In this document: positions 5,690 through 8,212 of the stretch, one piece after another
How positions within the stretch are numbered: position 1 is the first letter of the stretch
How the letters are laid out: each line of letters begins with the position of its first letter
Origin: Acidobacteriaceae bacterium
Lineage (GTDB): Bacteria > Acidobacteriota > Terriglobia > Terriglobales > Acidobacteriaceae
Direction: 5' to 3'
Assembly (NCBI GenBank): GCA_030040175.1
Contig: JASHUF010000373.1
Location: 1 to 8,212 of the forward strand
DNA length: 8,212 bases
Made by a program: the position numbers and the translations under genes
The notes under the pieces: generated by a model
The model's input: the letters and a program-made list of their open reading frames with translations, nothing else
Database searches by the model: none
What the model was told of the DNA's origin: nothing

Positions 5690-6168
5690 ACGGTGAGCGA
5701 GCTGCCCGGCAGCTCCAGGACCGTCTCGGGAGTGAGTTGACCGTTCTGGTAGCGGAAGCAGAGCTGCTTCTTCGGCTCGATGAGCCAGATGGCGCCGATG
5801 CCCATTTGCTCGTAGTCGGCAAGTTTCTCGAGCATGCGCGTCATCGAATCTTCCGGCGAAAGAATTTCGAAGACAGCGACCGGTGGATGCGTAATGATCT
5901 GCTCGCGAGGAGCGCTGCGGCCGAGGAGAGTTATGTCTGGAACGCGGAAGTTATCCGGCGCGACTTGAACGCGCAATTCGGTCCGCGCTTTGATGCCCCA
6001 CTCCAAGGGCAAGGCGTTAAAAAAAGCAGCCAGAATCGTTTGCCAGGTCGAATGATCGTATTCTCCCCCGGCACGTTCCTCCAGGACGCCGCGCACGAAC
6101 TCGCAGTCCGGATCGGTAACGGTCCGCAAGTACTCTTCGACGGAGACGAGGGTTCCGCTCGCAGCCAT
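5656..6168 (-). CDS. Uma2-family protein (DUF820), predicted PD-(D/E)XK nuclease fold
   Basis: A 170-residue protein matching the Uma2 family: SVEEYLRTVTDPDCEFVRG near the N-terminus, a His (HSTWQTILAAFF, 39-50) after it, RVPDITLL (75-82), VFEILSPEDSMTRMLEKLADY (99-119) and GIGAIWLIEP. The putative metal/catalytic set of this restriction-endonuclease-like fold is intact: Asp78, Glu101 and Lys115. The family is abundant in acidobacteria and cyanobacteria, mostly without known function. Nuclease activity is inferred from fold. The ATG at 6168 has GGAG 8 nt upstream. The gene is the last of a minus-strand set, starting 69 nt after the GNAT stop. Its own stop (5656-5658) lies inside the opposing glycosyltransferase gene, giving a 34-bp antiparallel overlap. 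Confidence 0.88.
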   Translation of the reverse strand: MAASGTLVSVEEYLRTVTDPDCEFVRGVLEERAGGEYDHSTWQTILAAFFNALPLEWGIKARTELRVQVAPDNFRVPDITLLGRSAPREQIITHPPVAVFEILSPEDSMTRMLEKLADYEQMGIGAIWLIEPKKQLCFRYQNGQLTPETVLELPGSSLTVQLAEIAALAD

Positions 6169-6237
6169 GGAATGGACTCCGTGCCCTGGATTTTACCTCT
6201 GAACCGGGCTGCAGACCCGCGGAAAAATCTTGCACGC

Positions 6238-6843
6238 TCAGTTGGAAGTTGTGCCGGATGCCCCAAACCCTGCGAGACGCTTTTCCAAGCGCCGCTTTAC
6301 CGCGGGCCACTCGCGGTCGAGGATGGAGAAGAATGCCGTGTCGCGGAGGTAGCCGTTCCAGGTCAGCCGGTCGCGGCGCAGAATGCCTTCGCGCACCGCG
6401 CCCAGTTTGGCCACCGCGGCCTGGCTGCGCAGGTTGCGCGTGTCCACGCGGAACTGCACGCGCACGGCGCCGGCGGCGAATGCATGCTCGAGCATGAGCA
6501 GCTTGGACTCGGGATTGACCGGACCGCCGCGTGCTTCAGGATGCAGAAAGGAGCTGCCGATCTCAACGCCGCCCTGGCTTGCCGAGTGGAGATAAAACGA
6601 CGACATGCCCACCACGCGCCCATCGGCGAGCCTGCGGATGGCGTAGGGCATGCGCTCCGATGGCGGCGCGGCGCAGGCCGTCGACCAGAACTCCTCGAAG
6701 CGGTCGCCGAAGGCGCAGGCGGCCATGATCTGCCATGTTTCCGGGTCGCAATCGACGGCGGCGCGCACCTCTTCCCTGAGGGCGGGCGCAAACGGCTCGA
6801 GGCGCACGAAGCGGCCCTGCAGCGGTTGAACTGGAAGCTCCAT
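6238..6843 (-). CDS. GNAT-family N-acetyltransferase, RimJ/RimL type
   Basis: A 201-residue acetyl-CoA-dependent acetyltransferase. Motifs in order: GRFVRLEPFAP (10-20); PYAIRRLADGRVVGMSSFY (66-84), the strand pair with the substrate loop; VEIGSSFLHPEARGGPVNPE (93-112), the acetyl-CoA pyrophosphate loop in the variant G-x-VN-E-K form of this subgroup; KLLMLEHAF (114-122); and RVDTRNLRSQAAVAKLGAVR (132-151), the conserved N-RS-A---LGA block, followed by EGILRRD. The layout is that of RimJ/RimL enzymes, which acetylate protein N-termini, amino acids or small molecules; the substrate cannot be told. ATG 6843 gives the family-like start. The frame stays open to a GTG at 6921, which would overlap the NYN gene by 10 nt. 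With ATG 6843 the gap to NYN is 68 nt. No ribbon-helix-helix antitoxin gene adjoins it, which argues against a TacT/AtaT-type toxin. Confidence 0.87.
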   Translation of the reverse strand: MELPVQPLQGRFVRLEPFAPALREEVRAAVDCDPETWQIMAACAFGDRFEEFWSTACAAPPSERMPYAIRRLADGRVVGMSSFYLHSASQGGVEIGSSFLHPEARGGPVNPESKLLMLEHAFAAGAVRVQFRVDTRNLRSQAAVAKLGAVREGILRRDRLTWNGYLRDTAFFSILDREWPAVKRRLEKRLAGFGASGTTSN

Positions 6844-6911
6844 AAGCTCAGAGTAACGAACTGTGTCGGCCAGATGGTCCGCTGAAACTCGCACAGTTCC
6901 CAACTTGCGGC

Positions 6912-7568
6912 CTAACGCCACGATGGTGGCCTGTTGACGGACGTACCCGGTATTGAATCAGGGAACTGCGATGCAGCGAGGTGCTGATTGCGGATATGCC
7001 GCACGAAACTTGCGACATTTGCGAGGCCGGTTGCGGGGACGGCCACAGGGCAAAGTAGCCCGACGGGAAGCCCGAGCTCGCGAGTAACGATGCGAATTGG
7101 TTCCACTAGATCTGTATCGTTCGAGAGAACTGCTGCAACTTCAAAGTCCCCACGGAAGGCATCGAATATCAGGTGGCTGGCGAGGTTTACATCGCTGCCT
7201 TTTTCTTCCGTTTTCCAAACTTTGGCAACCGCCGGGAAGGGCGGCATGAACGCTGGTATTAATCCTCCACGTAGTTGCGGAGGATGAACGAGTCCAGCCC
7301 AGGGTTTGCTTATGAGAAAACTGCCGAGATGGATAGAGATCTCCGGGACACTGCGTAGAGCATCGAGATAGATCTGCTGACGGGCCGGCGCGAGCGGATC
7401 AAATCGCCCGGAAACCCTTGCAGTGTAGTAGCGGATTCTTTGGACTTGGTTTTGAGGGCCAAGGATCGCGATCGACAGCGACTTGAGATCGAGCCATTTG
7501 AAAGGGGGATTGCTCTTTAGAAGCCGATAATACAGATTGAATCCGTCGATATAGACGTTCGTTCGCAT
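6912..7568 (-). CDS. NYN-domain (PIN-like, LabA/DUF88) protein, predicted metal-dependent RNase
   Basis: A 218-residue protein with the NYN-domain signatures of the PIN-like superfamily: TNVYIDGFNLYY at residues 3-14 (Asp8), EEKGSDVNLASHLIFDAF at 121-138 (Asp126), and VLSNDTDLVEPI at 147-158 (Asp151, Asp153). These Asp residues make up the expected metal-binding acidic site, so it is probably an active nuclease acting on RNA. Cellular targets are unknown. The domain fills nearly the whole protein, with a short Pro/Ser tail (TSVNRPPSWR). ATG 7568 puts the first motif at the usual distance from the N-terminus; an in-frame ATG at 7595 would add nine residues, and neither has a strong Shine-Dalgarno. 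Two 60-base lines I counted inside the gene (7081-7140, 7201-7260) are 47% and 52% G+C, against 73% for a line in the glycosyltransferase gene (5041-5100), suggesting acquisition from elsewhere. It is first in the NYN-GNAT-Uma2 set. Confidence 0.88.
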   Translation of the reverse strand: MRTNVYIDGFNLYYRLLKSNPPFKWLDLKSLSIAILGPQNQVQRIRYYTARVSGRFDPLAPARQQIYLDALRSVPEISIHLGSFLISKPWAGLVHPPQLRGGLIPAFMPPFPAVAKVWKTEEKGSDVNLASHLIFDAFRGDFEVAAVLSNDTDLVEPIRIVTRELGLPVGLLCPVAVPATGLANVASFVRHIRNQHLAASQFPDSIPGTSVNRPPSWR

Positions 7569-7619
7569 TGGGCCTAACAAAGCAAAAGCCGCCATGATTG
7601 CTCACGAGCGGCCTTTGAG

Positions 7620-7637
7620 CCTGCGGCACGCCGCAGG
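7620..7637 (-). promoter_or_regulatory. Perfect hairpin in the NYN gene leader
   Basis: CCTGCGGC (7620-7627) and GCCGCAGG (7630-7637) are perfect inverted copies separated by 2 nt (in RNA, a 7-bp stem with a CACG/CGTG tetraloop). It begins about 7 nt downstream of the transcription start predicted from the promoter at 7651-7680, so it would lie at the very 5' end of the NYN transcript. There it could stabilise the message or bind a regulator. It has no U-tract to act as a terminator. Confidence 0.45.
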
Positions 7638-7650
7638 TGGGTGATGTCTG

Positions 7651-7680
7651 ATTATCCGTCGATTCTTTGCTCCAAGTCAA
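7651..7680 (-). promoter_or_regulatory. Sigma70-like promoter for the NYN-GNAT-Uma2 set
   Basis: On the minus strand a -35 box TTGACT (7675-7680, 5 of 6 to consensus) and a -10 box GATAAT (7651-7656, 5 of 6) are separated by 18 bp. This is the best promoter match in the window. It faces the NYN gene, with a predicted start near 7644 and a leader of about 76 nt. A second TTGAC (TTGACG at 7685-7690), created by a tandem repeat, lies 10 bp further upstream with a poorer partner (AAGAAT, 17-bp spacing). Confidence 0.6.
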
Positions 7681-7695
7681 TACCCGTCAATACCA
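7676..7695. repeat. Tandem 10-bp repeat over the -35 region
   Basis: GTCAATACCC (7676-7685) is followed directly by GTCAATACCA (7686-7695), 9 of 10 identical. Read on the minus strand each copy gives GGTATTGAC. The repeat therefore duplicates the -35 element at about one helical turn, a geometry typical of direct-repeat activator sites. Confidence 0.6.
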
Positions 7696-7698
7696 TTT

Positions 7699-7738
7699 CC
7701 CAGTCTCCATGGGGCTCGGGTTGGTGAGCCCCCCTGGG
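7699..7738. repeat. Nested inverted repeat between acs and the NYN promoter
   Basis: The outer arms CCCAG (7699-7703) and CTGGG (7734-7738) enclose a 7-bp stem, GGGGCTC (7711-7717) with GAGCCCC (7726-7732), and an 8-nt loop. It lies 21 nt after the acs stop. As a transcript from acs it could form a strong hairpin that protects or ends the message, but no U-tract follows on the minus strand, so I do not call it an intrinsic terminator. Confidence 0.4.
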
Positions 7739-7758
7739 AGAACCAAATGCTACAGTGT

Positions 7759-8212
7759 TTATCCCTCTTCGGCCTCGCGCAGCTTGGCGATCACGGTGAA
7801 GTCTTCGAGCGTGGTCACGTCGCCCTTCACCTCGCCGTGCGTGGCCAGCTCGCGCAGCAGGCGGCGCATGATTTTGCCGGAGCGGGTTTTGGGCAGCGCG
7901 TCGGTGAAGCGGATATCGTCAGGCCGCGCCAGCGAGCCGATCTCTTTGGCGACCCACGTGCGCAGTTCCTCTTTCAACTCGTTCGAAGGCGGATTGCCGC
8001 TCTCGAGGGTGACGAAAGCGGCGATGGCCTGGCCCTTGAGCTCGTCGGGGCGGCCGACCACCGCGGCCTCCGCTACTTTGGGATGCGCCACCAGCGCGGA
8101 CTCGACTTCCATGGTGCCAAGGCGATGGCCGCTCACGTTGATTACGTCGTCCACGCGGCCCATGAGCCAGAAGCAGCCGTCGGCATCCTGGCGCGCGCCG
8201 TCGCCGGTGAAG
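7759..8212 (-). CDS. acs: Acetyl-CoA synthetase, C-terminal part (cut by window edge)
   Basis: The last 150 residues of an AMP-forming acetyl-CoA synthetase, which activates acetate via acetyl-AMP to acetyl-CoA. The fragment opens with [19 protein letters not shown], including the TGDG nucleotide-binding motif. [15 protein letters not shown] then holds the hinge Asp and the start of the mobile C-terminal domain. The segment [19 protein letters not shown] is characteristic of Acs, and [16 protein letters not shown] carries the catalytic Lys (SGK, codon 7873-7875), the same Lys that protein acetyltransferases and deacetylases control in other bacteria. The tail [14 protein letters not shown] is Acs-like. 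The open frame continues unbroken to the window end, so the 5' part lies beyond. The stop is TAA at 7759-7761. A propionyl-CoA synthetase is less likely given the motif wording. Confidence 0.92.
   Translation of the reverse strand, partial: FTGDGARQDADGCFWLMGRVDDVINVSGHRLGTMEVESALVAHPKVAEAAVVGRPDELKGQAIAAFVTLESGNPPSNELKEELRTWVAKEIGSLARPDDIRFTDALPKTRSGKIMRRLLRELATHGEVKGDVTTLEDFTVIAKLREAEEG

Noticed and set aside
6238..6843. GNAT toxin of a toxin-antitoxin pair
   Set aside because: No small ribbon-helix-helix gene is adjacent, and the protein is longer and of RimJ/RimL layout rather than the TacT/AtaT type.
5524..6885. 453-codon plus-strand open frame opposite Uma2 and GNAT
   Set aside because: Both minus-strand genes have intact family motifs and active-site residues; the opposite frame has none.
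7569..7758. tRNA or other stable RNA in the NYN-acs spacer
   Set aside because: The hairpins do not make a cloverleaf, and no T-loop (GTTC-A) pattern or acceptor pairing could be found.
1..8212. CRISPR array, integrase, transposase or attachment site
   Set aside because: No spaced repeat series and no protein motifs of these classes were found on either strand. The tandem repeats seen have only two copies.

Overview
This is a GC-rich bacterial window (about 60-70% G+C in most genes). Its genes point to a Gram-negative soil-type bacterium, most likely an acidobacterium (Terriglobia). The evidence is an outer-membrane beta-barrel protein with a terminal Phe, a secreted SnoaL/DUF4440-type protein, a Uma2-family protein, and a non-mevalonate isoprenoid gene with an acidobacteria-like Dxs sequence. 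The taxonomic call is an inference from gene content and style, since no marker gene is complete here.

Layout. At the left edge (minus strand) is the first 113 codons of dxs, encoding 1-deoxy-D-xylulose-5-phosphate synthase. Its 5' leader holds three consecutive inverted repeats. Divergent from it, and separated by a strong imperfect hairpin that looks like a dispersed palindromic repeat, is a secreted SnoaL/NTF2-fold protein (621-1184). Next on the plus strand is a 625-residue KimA-like APC transporter with a C-terminal cytosolic domain (1497-3374), preceded by a 14-bp tandem duplication and a possible 44-codon ORF. A predicted outer-membrane beta-barrel protein follows (3703-4368), with a structured leader and a clear Rho-independent terminator. 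The last plus-strand gene is a multi-pass GT87/DUF2029-type glycosyltransferase (4538-5689).

The right third is on the minus strand. A three-gene set reads NYN-domain (PIN-like) nuclease, then a RimJ/RimL-type GNAT acetyltransferase, then a Uma2-family PD-(D/E)XK protein. It probably starts from a good sigma70-like promoter at 7651-7680. The NYN gene is clearly poorer in G+C than its neighbours, which suggests it was acquired. The Uma2 gene runs tail-to-tail into the glycosyltransferase gene, and the two overlap by 34 bp. The right edge holds the last 150 codons of acs (acetyl-CoA synthetase), reading leftward.

Working together. Most of the window is a patchwork of single-gene chromosomal units: isoprenoid precursor supply, ion or solute uptake, envelope functions and acetate activation. 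There is no obvious shared pathway. The one stretch that looks like a co-transcribed accessory cassette is NYN-GNAT-Uma2. It joins two nuclease-fold proteins and an acetyltransferase, but nothing in the sequence establishes its function. I see no CRISPR array, tRNA, rRNA, integrase or transposase.
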